Both the position numbers and the translations under genes were made by a program. Positions 35,117 through 44,625 of a DNA stretch of 64,000 nucleotides are shown piece after piece. Within the stretch, counting starts at the first letter, position 1. Every line of letters starts with the position of its first letter. Below the pieces are notes generated by a model. It made no database searches. It was not told where the DNA came from and saw only the letters and a list, made by a program, of their open reading frames with translations. Where the stretch lies: the NCBI GenBank assembly GCA_023101885.1, contig JALPQD010000143.1, forward strand, positions 4,744,014 through 4,808,013, read 5' to 3'. This DNA comes from Typhlomys cinereus (taxonomy: Eukaryota; Chordata; Mammalia; Rodentia; Platacanthomyidae).

Positions 35117-35467
35117 AAGATTACATTGTTTATTGACATAGAAGTCATGGAAGTTATGTAAATACAGTTTATAATGTTTTCACAATGATTAAATTTCCTC
35201 ATGATGCAAGTCTCAGAACTATGCTGATTATTAGTGTAGAACTTGATAAATATGCATCGGTAAGCTTATCTGTCATGCACTTATAGCTGTGCATTGCAAA
35301 TTTAGTGGCAAATTTTACTGTGAAATTGTGCATGCCGATTTCTATCTAGATTGGTTTATGCATATTTTGGACTTATTTTCCAGGATTGAATTTTGGCTAT
35401 GTGACATGAAAACCCTTCCCTTTTTTTTGCCTCATTCAAGAATATTTTCAATGTCAAGAAGTTTCTT

Positions 35468-35745
35468 GGGCTGGAGAGGTGGCTCAGGGGTTAAGCCTCC
35501 GCCTTGCAGGCGGAAGGTCCTGAGTTCGGATCCCAGATCCCATGTATAGACGCCAGACGGAAGCAGGGGCGGTCTGCGCTTCTGGCCCTGGTAGGGCGGA
35601 GCCTGTGAATCCCGGGGCAGAAGGAGGTGGAGGCGTCCATGGTGGTTCACGAATTCGTCTGTGGTTCTACACATACACAGACACACACGTGCACACACAT
35701 ACACACGCACATGCACACAGTTGAATAAATAATAATAATAATAAA
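35468..35745 (+). repeat. tRNA-derived B2-like SINE, young subfamily A
   Basis: Sense full copy with intact tRNA-like head (cctccgccttgcaggcggaagg forms a perfect stem) and AATAAA-containing tail. The duplication aagtttctt lies at 35459-35467 and 35746-35754. It lacks the agtaaacaag segment. Confidence 0.92.
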
Positions 35746-35854
35746 AAGTTTCTTTTTATTGTGCCTAGTTAGAATTTATCCTAAAGCCGTCCTTGCAAGT
35801 GGCTATGACATCTATTCTTGGTCAGGAAGAATCCCCTTTGCACCATGGTTTCTT

Positions 35855-36108
35855 TCTTTAAAAATATTTTATTTATTATGTGTGTGTGTGTGTGTGTATC
35901 AGAGGAAACTGTGTGTCCCTGTGGAGGCCCAAAGGAATCATCCTGGATTGTTTCTACCTCCTAGCTTGATTCTGGAATTTCCCAGGCTCCGCCCACCTGG
36001 GCAGGAAGTGCAGGCCTCTGCCATTTCCACGTGGGACCTTAAACCCAAACGCAGGACCTTGTGTTTGAGAGGCAGAGTCTTAACCCCTAAGCCATCTCTC
36101 CAACCTGA
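35855..36108 (-). repeat. tRNA-derived B2-like SINE, subfamily B
   Basis: Minus-strand copy: tattttatttattatgtg(tg)n tail, tgtccctgtggaggccc, tttcccaggctccgccc and head complement ccatctctcc. A 14-bp duplication with one mismatch lies at 35841-35854 and 36109-36122. Confidence 0.9.
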
Positions 36109-36257
36109 CACCGTGGTTTCTTGAGGAAGGAACATTCAGAATTAATTCTAACATGTTTTCCTGAGCGAGAAGGATGGAAGGCACACTTTTCCTCCACTTG
36201 GATCTGTCGGGACATTACTCTGGAGCCACTGGCCAACCCCTAGATGAAGAGAAGAGA

Positions 36258-36530
36258 CTCAGGCTGCAGAGGTGGCTCGGTACTTAAAGGCTTTGCCTTG
36301 AAAGTGAAAAGACCGAGTTCATATCCCCAGATTCCATGTACAAATGTTGGTGGCAGCCTGCAATTCCATCCCTGGAAGGTGGAGCCTGGGAACCCGCAGA
36401 GCAAAGCAATAAGGAGGAAGAGCAATCCAGGATGATTTTCGATGTCAATCTTAGGTCTCCACAGACAAACACACTCAAGCACCACTTCCCCCATGTACAC
36501 CCCTCACATGCATGCAAAAAAAAAAAAAAA
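36258..36530 (+). repeat. tRNA-derived B2-like SINE, subfamily B
   Basis: Sense copy with head ggctgcagaggtggctcgg, gcaatccaggatgattttcg and ggtctccacagacaaacacac, ending in a pure A run (about 36516-36530). Confidence 0.87.
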
Positions 36531-36585
36531 GAGATTTTTGTGGTAGGCTGATGGCCAATCCTGATGATTCCAATACTGCTACTGC

Positions 36586-36650
36586 TACTTCTTCTTCTTT
36601 CTCCTCCTCCTCCTCTTCCTCCTCTTTCTCTTCCTCCTCCTCCTACTGGG
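36586..36650 (+). repeat. Polypyrimidine (CTT/CCT)n tract
   Basis: Nearly uninterrupted C/T on the + strand for about 60 bp with ttcctcctcctcctcttcc character. Confidence 0.9.
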
Positions 36651-36945
36651 AGTTTTTAACCTGTGTTGGTTCAGTGGGGAAAAAAAAAGACATCGGCCAA
36701 CTTCTAGCAAATATCTGAATCCACAGGGTGTTCTAGAGGCACAGAATGGATGGAAGGAATATTTATGAGAACTCAGCATGGCTTTCGTGGTAGGGTCTTG
36801 GTAGTCTCACAATGGCTGTGTGGTTATATGCTGGGTATCGGAATGCTGGAGGCCACTTCAGTCTCCACTAGAAGATGCCTGGAGACTTTCTGGCCTTCAG
36901 TCCATGTTGGGAGGCTGAAGAAGGTGGAGTTTTATGTCAGCGGGA

Positions 36946-37016
36946 AATGATGAGGGTGGGAGAAGGAGAAGGGGGAGGAGGAAGAGGAGAAGAAAGAGGA
37001 GGAGGAGGAAGAGCAG
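36946..37016 (+). repeat. Polypurine tract
   Basis: Long G/A-only run (gagaaggagaagggggagg and following) about 300 bp after the polypyrimidine tract at 36586. Confidence 0.85.
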
Positions 37017-37079
37017 GCGCAACACACTTACCATCAAGAAGGAAAGACAGCCAGGCAGGTAATTCTGCTTTTTTTTTTT

Positions 37080-39186
37080 GAGGTCTTATCCTTTCAGTTA
37101 ATCTCTTCTGGAAACACTCACACAGACAGGCCTGGAGTTGCGGCTCTCGGTTAAATCCAGACTCCACAGTGAAGACTAACCATGCAGCACCCCTGTAGTC
37201 CTTGAATCTACCCCACCGTTGAGATCTAGTCTATCTAGTGAGCTAAGACGGGGCCAGAAGAAGGAGAGTAGCAGGATCAGGGAGCCTCTGAGTCCTTCCG
37301 GGACAGCGTATGGCGAGCTCCAGAGACTTGTTTCAACAGTCAAGGCCGTGTTCCCCACTTCCCTCTCCTACAGTGGGAATAATGGATGTTAACCTGGCCT
37401 TGCTGCCTCTCCGGATGGCCGATGAGGCTTCTCCCTGCTCTGGTGTAGAGAAGAGATAGCTGCTCAATCAGCAGCTTCTGTCCGTGATGCAGAAGCTGTT
37501 AGCGCCCGGCTTCCCAGCCTGGGAGGCCAAGTTCCATCCGGATCCCACAGGACTCATGAGGCATTGGATTCGGGGGTCACATTCCCATTCTGGTTTTGGC
37601 TGAAATCTTCATTTCTGGAAATTTCCTTTCCTTGTTTTCATAGTTAAAGTTTCTTTCTATCTTGCCTAACTTTTATATATATTTGGGGTGTGGGTAGTTA
37701 GGAAGCCCTTCTATATCAAACTAACTCATTGCATGAATTGGGAACTCAATTATACTACATATTCTATGCCACTTCCTTCTATTGTCAAAGTCTCCTCTCC
37801 TCCTTCCCTCCCTCCTTCCTTTTTCTTTTCTTTCCTCCCTTCCTTTTCATTTCTTTTTGCAGTGTTCTGCCCTGAAGCTTCAAACTGGAAGAGATGATTT
37901 GCAGACTCCTCTAGGCTCTTCTCCTGGGCCTCTCCTGTGTGTCCGTGTAGGTGTCCCCAGGACAGCAGCCTACAGCAGCCCCCGACTTCCCTTCCTGACA
38001 GCAAGACTGACCAGCTTGTGCCTACACTCTTTCCTTGGCTGGGTGAGAAAATTGGCTGCGGCTCCATTGTCCCAGAGAGCAAACAGTTACTTCTGAAGGC
38101 TGCTTCCAGTCTTCTGCCTGTCTGTCCTCCTTTGCTCCTTAGCCGTGACCAACATGGGAAAATGCTCAGGTTTCTGGGCTATTCCTGGGAAAAAAACAGC
38201 GAGAGGGTTCTAGCCCCCCACTTCATTAGCTGGGGGTTCCATCTTCCATTTCACTAGCTTATCCATGAAAGATGAGCCCCTGGCCAAATCACAGGGTTCA
38301 AGCTCCTTTCTTTCTCCTCATTTCCTCTTCACCATCTTCTGAATTTTGGGAAACTTTCATTGCTACCTGGAGTAAGAGAGGCGGGCTTTCAGAACGTACA
38401 TTCCAACGCAGCTTTTAGCTTTCGGTGCCTGGGTGCCAAGAACGGGCTCTCTGCTTCTCTGTTCTGCTGTGTCATCCGTTTCGAGATGGAAAGACCTGCC
38501 TGGCCAGGACAGGGTCACAGGGACCCGCGGTGACCCCTGCTGGTACCTCACAACCCCTTTGGACCACAAATGTTCTTGCTGTGCGTCATCCCAGCCAGAA
38601 CTTCATTGCCTGTCTCATAGCAGGGAGGGGGTTGTAATTCTGTTATTTATTAGGGTTTTATAACTAGTTGGTGGATCTATGTATCAACCAGAAATTATCT
38701 AATGAAGAAGTTGGCAAATCACTTCTATAAGAGTAAAAATTTTTTTTTGTTAGTTTCCTAATTTCTAATTAGCCACTTATTAGATTCAACTCATTCACTC
38801 ATTCAATACTTACTTGCACCTAGTAATTATCAGGAACTGTGTTTTCCGTGGAAGAAAATCCGAGACAAAACAAGCTCTTCTCTCAGGCTGCTTGTTCTCT
38901 TTGTGGTAGAGGCCCGGACTGTAGTCCCCTAACTATGAAGCATGTGATGAAAGCTGTAAACACAGCAAAGAAAAGGAGGAGACTTACTAAGTATGTCTGG
39001 GGGAAGTCAGAAATAGCTTCACTGAAGACCTTTGATTTGGATCTTGAAGTATGAATAGGTGCTTAAGCAATGAAGTACAGATGTTCAACTTGTGGGATAA
39101 TATAAGACACTGCAGAGCATGAAATGGACAAAGTCTTATAAAGACACAATCATGAAACTGGGTCTCAGTGTTTTTAAGGAGGAAAG

Positions 39187-39268
<82 letters not shown>

Positions 39269-40080
39269 TTGTGAGAAAGAACACACACAAAAAATCACAA
39301 CAATCTTTTTAATCTTCCATTACTGCACTAGCTGGGAACCTTCTATTCTCATGTAGTTAGAAATGTTTTTCAAGATAAGAGTACATCTAACAACTTTTTA
39401 GTAGTATCGATATGATTTAGATTTGTAACAGTGGAGGAACACTTGGAAACACACACACTGAGATTCCTCTAAAACTCTTCACGAGAGATCTTCCCATGAG
39501 GCTGCTGGAAATGCTTTTCACGTGCATATTCTCTGGGCTTGTAATATAAATCATCATTGCATTTTTGGAAAGCGAATACCGAATTAATGTCACTTACTGT
39601 TATTTGCTATTTGTTCTTTTACTTTTTCTATTTGTCACATGTTTAATAAACTCATTCAAATCAGACAGCTGGGCTATTGTGGATCATTGTTCAGACAGAA
39701 CAGGGCCTTCATTTTTTTTTTTTTTTTTTTTTTTTTTTTGCAGTGTGTGTGTGTGTGTGTGGGAAGGAATAGAAGAGCTGGGGATCCAAGATGGAGGTAT
39801 ATAGCCTGAGCATTTAGTAAATACGTATCTTCTGTGTAATAACTACTCGACACTTTATCTGGTTCTCTTTTCAAAATGCATGTGATTAACGCATAACAGA
39901 GTGTTGGAGGCCAAGAGTTGTAAGACCCTGGTAGCCCACCGTCTAGTTCATGTAGGTACTAAGTCAACTGCAGAAGTGATCATAAAGCCATAGATGGTGA
40001 GCATGTACTCAAGTATAAGAATCCTATTGGGCAGGCCAGGTTAATCAGGCAGCAAGCAAGCCGCAAGCCAAGTTGGCAGA
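37080..40080. other. Intergenic, mostly unassigned
   Basis: A pyrimidine-rich stretch lies at 37796-37860, a compound (GT)n(GA)n at 39193-39264, and a long T run at 39714-39739 beside a GT run. Open frames up to 110 codons (37750-38082 and others) come from the pyrimidine-rich strand and match nothing known. Confidence 0.5.
39193..39264 (+). repeat. Compound microsatellite (GT)n(GA)n
   Basis: About 19 GT units switch directly to about 16 GA units with one ta at the junction. Confidence 0.95.
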
Positions 40081-40248
40081 CTTTCCCCAGCAGCTGTCCC
40101 GCGAGTGATGGCTCAGCATTCCAGGCTCTCTGATCACGAGGCACCTCCACATGGACGTATGACTTTCACCGTGACCACTGCAGAGATTAAGAGGGGCCAA
40201 GTGGCCACTACAGCAACATTAAGTGCTTCTGATGCAGGAACGGTCTTT

Positions 40249-40800
40249 TGGCTGTCCCAGCTGGGTTGCCAGAACACGTGTAGAGGATTAAGGTTGAGTT
40301 TATTAGAGAAGAGAAGGCCGGAAGTCATGGACTCCAGACGTGGAGTGCCATAAGGGGCTAGGACGCCCCGGAGAACTCGTGGATCTAGAAACAGACTCAT
40401 GGCACCATGAGGGGCTAGGGCGCTGAAGAATTCATGGAAGCAGACAGTTGGAAAAAAACTCATGGCACTAGAGTGCCATGAGGGGCTAGGGCACCAAAGA
40501 CGGCTGCCAGGGCCAGGTATATTTATACACCTAGGCGAGCCCGGGAAACTGGCTTTTTCTCATTGGTTAACTCCCACTGGGGCCCAACCCGGTTGCTCTT
40601 GGGCCCCTGTGGGCTAGAGACCAAGATGTTTGTTGGATATGGAGGACTCATCTCCATAATCTTTTCATAGGGAAGTAGGCCATCTTATTTTCAGGAGGAC
40701 TCGAGTCAGTTCCTCAGCAGGGGTGTTCCTTCAGGATGATTCCAGCAGTGAGGGATGACCTTCAGGAATTCCCAAGACCTTCGAAGACCTCGAGAGACCC
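40249..40800 (-). mobile_element. Candidate endogenous-retrovirus LTR, antisense
   Basis: Read on the minus strand it has TATAAATA (40520-40527) and, about 220 bp further, AATAAA (40299-40304). Between them on the + strand are three degenerate repeats of a ccatgaggggctaggg motif (about 40346, 40399 and 40459). The TATA-to-polyA spacing suits an LTR with a long R region. The outer borders and family are not established. Confidence 0.4.
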
Positions 40801-41494
40801 ATCTCAGCATAACTGCTCTAATCTTGCCTCACTTCTACTTCAGGTGTGAGCAAGCTACTTCTGTTCATATCATCTTGTCAAAACAACAGTCACAAGTAAC
40901 TTTGAGGGGGCAGAGTCACCTTTCCACAAGTCAGGACTCACCCAGGAAACTGGCAAAGCAGTAACAACGGACAACAGCATTTAGTAAGACAAACATGGCC
41001 CAAACCCAAACAAAGAAAGGGTTGACAGCTATGGGGCAGGAAGCAATCATTCCAAGCTTGTCATGCAATGAAAGACAAATGATCTTGTTTTCTTGTCAAT
41101 CACTGCAAGTTTGTTGCTTGGATTTATTGTGCCAGAACTGCCTGCTGTGGCTCCACACAGCCGGGGGCACCAAGTAGACCGATTTACCAGGCTCTGTGCT
41201 CTTTGATACTCTCCCTGCCTCTTGGTCCTTTCCTTTCTCTTTCAGATGTCTCAAAACCGTGCTGCCCAGGGAAATGAGATGTGTGGGACAGCCGTCCTGT
41301 GCCGGCTCCATATATATTCTGGGAATTTCTCATGACTCCCAGAATGCTTGAGTTTTCTTATACACAAAGATTTTCAGAATGGTTAAGCAAAATTACTCAA
41401 AGCAACCCATTAACATGGATTGTATCTTGGAGCTCAGACTCTCAGAGCTACAAGGAAGCCCCAAGAATTCAGCAGTCAGTTGTACCAATTAGAT

Positions 41495-41600
41495 GCTGGA
41501 GTTAACTTGACAACTGAGGGCTGAGCCTTTGGCCACATCTGTGAAGAATCAGTAGTTGAGGCAAACCTTAGCACATCTGTACAAGCTTGTCAGATTGATG
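41495..41600 (-). mobile_element. MaLR-type LTR fragment, antisense
   Basis: gttaacttgacaactgagggc, ctgtgaagaatcagtagttg and agattgatgagg read as the complement of a MaLR 3' end. Confidence 0.5.
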
Positions 41601-41716
41601 AGGGAGGATCAGGCCATGGTGGCTGGGACCAAATGCTCACCTGCAACACTGAGCACACTGACTACACAAACGGGAGGCGAAGGATCCCAGGGCTTTGGAG
41701 AAAGTAAGAACAGCAG

Positions 41717-42068
41717 GGCTGGAGAGGTGGCTCAGGGGTTAAGCCTTCGCCTGCAAGGCGGAAGGTCCTGAGTTCGGATCCCAGATCCCAGATCCCAGAT
41801 CCCAGATCCCAGATCCCAGGTCCCAGATCCCAGATCCCACGTATAGACGCCAGGCAGAAGCGGGGGCGGCCTGCGCTTCTGGTCCTGGTAGGGCAGAGCC
41901 TGTGAATCCCTGGGCAGAAGGAGGTGGAGGTGTCCATGGTGGTTCGCGAATTCGTCCGTGGTTCTACACATACACAGACACAGACACACACACACACGCG
42001 CGCGCACATACACACGCATATGCACACAGTTGAATAGATAATAATAATAAAAAAATTCAAAAAAACAA
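41717..42068 (+). repeat. tRNA-derived B2-like SINE, young subfamily A, with internal 7-bp expansion
   Basis: Sense copy with head ggctggagaggtggctcagg, intact B-box-like gagttcggatccc and AATAATAATAAAAAAA tail after a CA/CG microsatellite. Other copies have two gatccca units at this place; this one has nine (41777-41839). No clear target-site duplication was found. Confidence 0.93.
41777..41839 (+). repeat. 7-bp tandem repeat, 9 copies, inside a SINE
   Basis: Nine consecutive units of gatccca; the seventh reads ggtccca. The first unit overlaps the SINE's B-box-like promoter end. Confidence 0.97.
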
Positions 42069-42126
42069 AAAAACCAGCATTTTGAACCAAGAGAAAAGTC
42101 AATCTTTGTTCTTCCGCTGAATTCTT

Positions 42127-42407
42127 TTTTTCTTTAAATTTTTTTTATTAGTTATTCAATTATGTGTGTGTGTATGTGTGTGTGTGTGTGTACAACCACG
42201 GACGAATTCAGGAATCACCATGGACGCTTCAACCTCCTCCTTGTTTACTCTGTCCCGGGATTCACAGGCTCCGCCCTACCAGCACCAGAAACGCAGGCCG
42301 CCCCTGCTTCCGCCCGGCGCCTATACGTGGGGTCTAGGATCCGAACTCAAGACCTTCCGCCTGCAAGGCAGAGGCTTAATCCCTCAGCCAGCCACCTCTC
42401 CAGCCCC
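42127..42407 (-). repeat. tRNA-derived B2-like SINE, subfamily A
   Basis: Minus-strand full copy. Duplications at 42111-42126 and 42408-42423 match at 14 of 16 positions. The head carries a small duplication (gccagccacctctcc). It lies head-outward only 58 bp from the sense copy ending at 42068, so the two tails face each other. Confidence 0.91.
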
Positions 42408-42511
42408 CTTCTGCTGAACTCTTGAACGTCTCGAAGTTCAATGCTTTTTCCCTTTTTTTTTTTTGTCTTCTTCTCTCATCCTTTCCTTCCTTATCATCCC
42501 TAGGAGTCAAA

Positions 42512-42630
42512 AGAAGGAAGGAGAGTTCAGGACCTCAGGCAGGAGGACACCTGCAATCCCCGTTCTAGGAAGTGGGAGGCCTGAAGACCGAGGGTTAGAA
42601 GTCAGCCAGGGATCCGAGAAGACCCTATAG
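42512..42630 (+). repeat. B1-like SINE, diverged
   Basis: acacctgcaatccccgttctagg, aagtgggaggcctgaagacc and gaagtcagccaggg follow B1 order. Confidence 0.5.
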
Positions 42631-42740
42631 TAAAACAGCTATAACACCACTACCAATCTAATTTACTAAAATAGGGAAAGGAACTATGCTACGCTTTCTG
42701 TTTTAAAACTAGAACCATCAAATTATCCCAGATTAAGAAG

Positions 42741-42934
42741 ATATTTTATTTAGGAAAGAGAGAGTGAGAAAGAGAGAGATACACTCATGAATGCTGCGGT
42801 GCACTGGTGGAGGTCACAGGACAACTTTCAGAAGTTAGTTCTCTCCTCCTACCATGTGGGCTTCTGGGAATGGAACTCAGTTCCCAGGTTTGTGATCAGG
42901 TGCGTTACTTGCTGAGCTATCATCTCACGGCTCC
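42741..42934 (-). repeat. B2/B3-related SINE
   Basis: Antisense order: ttttatttaggaaagagagag, ggtggaggtcacaggacaac, ctaccatgtgggcttctggg and gctgagctatc. Confidence 0.7.
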
Positions 42935-43954
42935 TGATTTGTTTTTTAAAATAATATATTTCCACATGTGAAACGGGAGACGGACAACAGCCCTAAACTG
43001 GAGATACATAATAAAAGTGTAATTTCTTCATGTTTTGAGACGTTATCTGCATTTAGAACTAGGAAGAGTCGTGTCGTCCACGTTAACTTTCAGAGAGAAA
43101 ATTGGAATTAAGCTATTGTGACTTAAGACAAGATTAGGAAAGAGAACCCACAAAATAATATTCCGGTTTCAGGAGGAATTGAAACCCCATAAATGACTGA
43201 AAGAAAAAAAAATCAGTACCCCATTTCCAGTGGCCCCTCTGCAGGGGGCAGCAGAGATACCCCGAGAGGAGGTGAGAGGCGGAGCCGGTCCGGGCAGTGC
43301 CCACGCCAGGCTCCGGACGGCTTCACCCCCGGGGCGAGCTGAGGGGCGGGAGCAGGAGGAAGGGGCAGGAAGACAACTTGACTGATAAGCTGTTTGCTGC
43401 CACGCTCTCCCCCAGCTGGCCGGGAGGCGGGGTGCAGCCGGCTTTTAGAAGCGGTCTGGGAGGAAGGAAGCGGGGAACGAGGGAGGGACGGGATTCCCGG
43501 AGGAGGAGCAGAGGGCCGGGCTGCCGCGGTGGTTGGAGCAGCCCACCCCGCGCCAGGCCACGTTTTGTTTTGGTTATTTTCCATCGAGGACAGAGCGCGC
43601 CGCAGCCGGGCGGCCCCGACCTTCCAGGTGACAGACGGTCACCCTGCTAAGAGTCAGCTCCGCCCCAAGTCACCCCCCCTTCCCGCCCGCAGCCCCGCTC
43701 TCCGCCCAGCCTTCCCGTGCCCAGCCAGGACGAGCAGGGCGGCCGCAGCGGGCTGCAGCACGGGAGCGGGCAGTAGCGGCGACGGTCCTCGGCGTGGTCC
43801 CCGGGACCCCCCAGACCTGCGGCGGAAGAGGGCAGGCGGGTCCTCAGGCGCGATCGCCGGAAAGGAGGATGCCCGCGTGAGCCGTCCTCTCCAGCGGGTC
43901 GGTAGCTGGGCGCTGCAGCCGCGAGCCTCACAGCCGCGCCTGGGCCAGTGCCGC

Positions 43955-43972
43955 ATGGGGCAGGGCCGCTGA
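43955..43972 (+). other. Possible short uORF in the TBC1D4 5' UTR
   Basis: ATG GGG CAG GGC CGC TGA encodes five residues and ends about 150 nt before the main start, out of frame with it. The context is moderate (C at -3, G at +4). It counts only if transcription starts upstream of 43955. Confidence 0.4.
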
Positions 43973-44121
43973 AGCGAGGACTGGGGGGATCTGGTCACTG
44001 CCAGGCGGGCGCGCGGGCCGGGTGCGCCAGTTGGCACAGTTTCGGCGGCGCCTGCACGGAGAGAGTTAGGGGCGCGGTGCTCGTGGCCGGCCACTCCGGT
44101 GCCCTAAGCCAGTCGCGAGTT

Positions 44122-44619
44122 ATGGAGTCGCCCAGCTGCATTCAGGATGAGCCGTTCCCGCACCCCCTGGAGCCCGAGCCGAGCGCCCAAGCGCTGTCCG
44201 GTGCCGGAAAGCCGGGCGACAAGAGGTTCTCGCTGTGGTACGTGGGAGGGTCGTGCCTGGATCGCAGGACCACGCTGCCCATGCTGCCCTGGCTCATGGC
44301 CGAGATCCGCCGGCGCAGCCAGAAGCCCGAGGCGGGCGGCTGCGGGGCCCCCGCGGCCCGCGAGGTGCTCCTGCTGCTCAGCGCGCCCTTCCTGCGCTGC
44401 GTCCCCGCGCCGGGCGCCGGGATCGCCGGGAGCGCTGGCCCCGGGGCCACGCAGCCCAACCCGGCTGTGTTCATCTTCGAGCACAAGGCGCAGCACATCT
44501 CACGGTTCATCCACAATAGCCACGACCTCACCTACTTCGCCTACCTGATCAAGGCGCAGCCCGATGACCCCGAGTCCCAGATGGCCTGCCACGTTTTCCG
44601 CGCTACGGACCCCAACCAG
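44122..44619 (+). CDS. TBC1D4: TBC1 domain family member 4 (AS160), first coding exon, partial gene
   Basis: The 498-nt exon encodes residues 1-166, starting [20 protein letters not shown] and ending [13 protein letters not shown]. Long stretches are as in human TBC1D4 as I recall it, including [29 protein letters not shown] and [22 protein letters not shown]1D4 is a Rab GTPase-activating protein; Akt phosphorylation in response to insulin relieves its GAP action and lets GLUT4 vesicles reach the plasma membrane. This exon covers the N-terminal tail and the first part of the first PTB domain. The Akt sites, second PTB and TBC domain lie in later exons beyond the window. The start ATG has G at -3 and +4. 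The exon should end at DPNQ before GCAAGT, a GC-type donor. Confidence 0.95.
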
Positions 44620-44625
44620 GCAAGT
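44620..44625 (+). other. TBC1D4: Apparent GC-type 5' splice site of TBC1D4 intron 1
   Basis: The junction reads CAG|GCAAGT. Known DPNQ-V continuity in the protein puts the exon end exactly at CAG, so the intron starts with GC rather than GT. Apart from the C, the site is an ideal donor, which is the usual pattern for GC-AG introns. The GT at 44624-44625 would add 5 nt and shift the frame. Confidence 0.8.

Noticed and set aside
41662..42102. 146-codon frame with repeated GIWDLGS units
   Set aside because: Antisense translation of a SINE with the 7-bp expansion.
43394..44548. Other long GC-rich frames on both strands over the TBC1D4 exon (192, 146, 133, 130 codons)
   Set aside because: Shadow frames of a GC-rich exon and CpG island, where stop codons are rare; no homology recognised.
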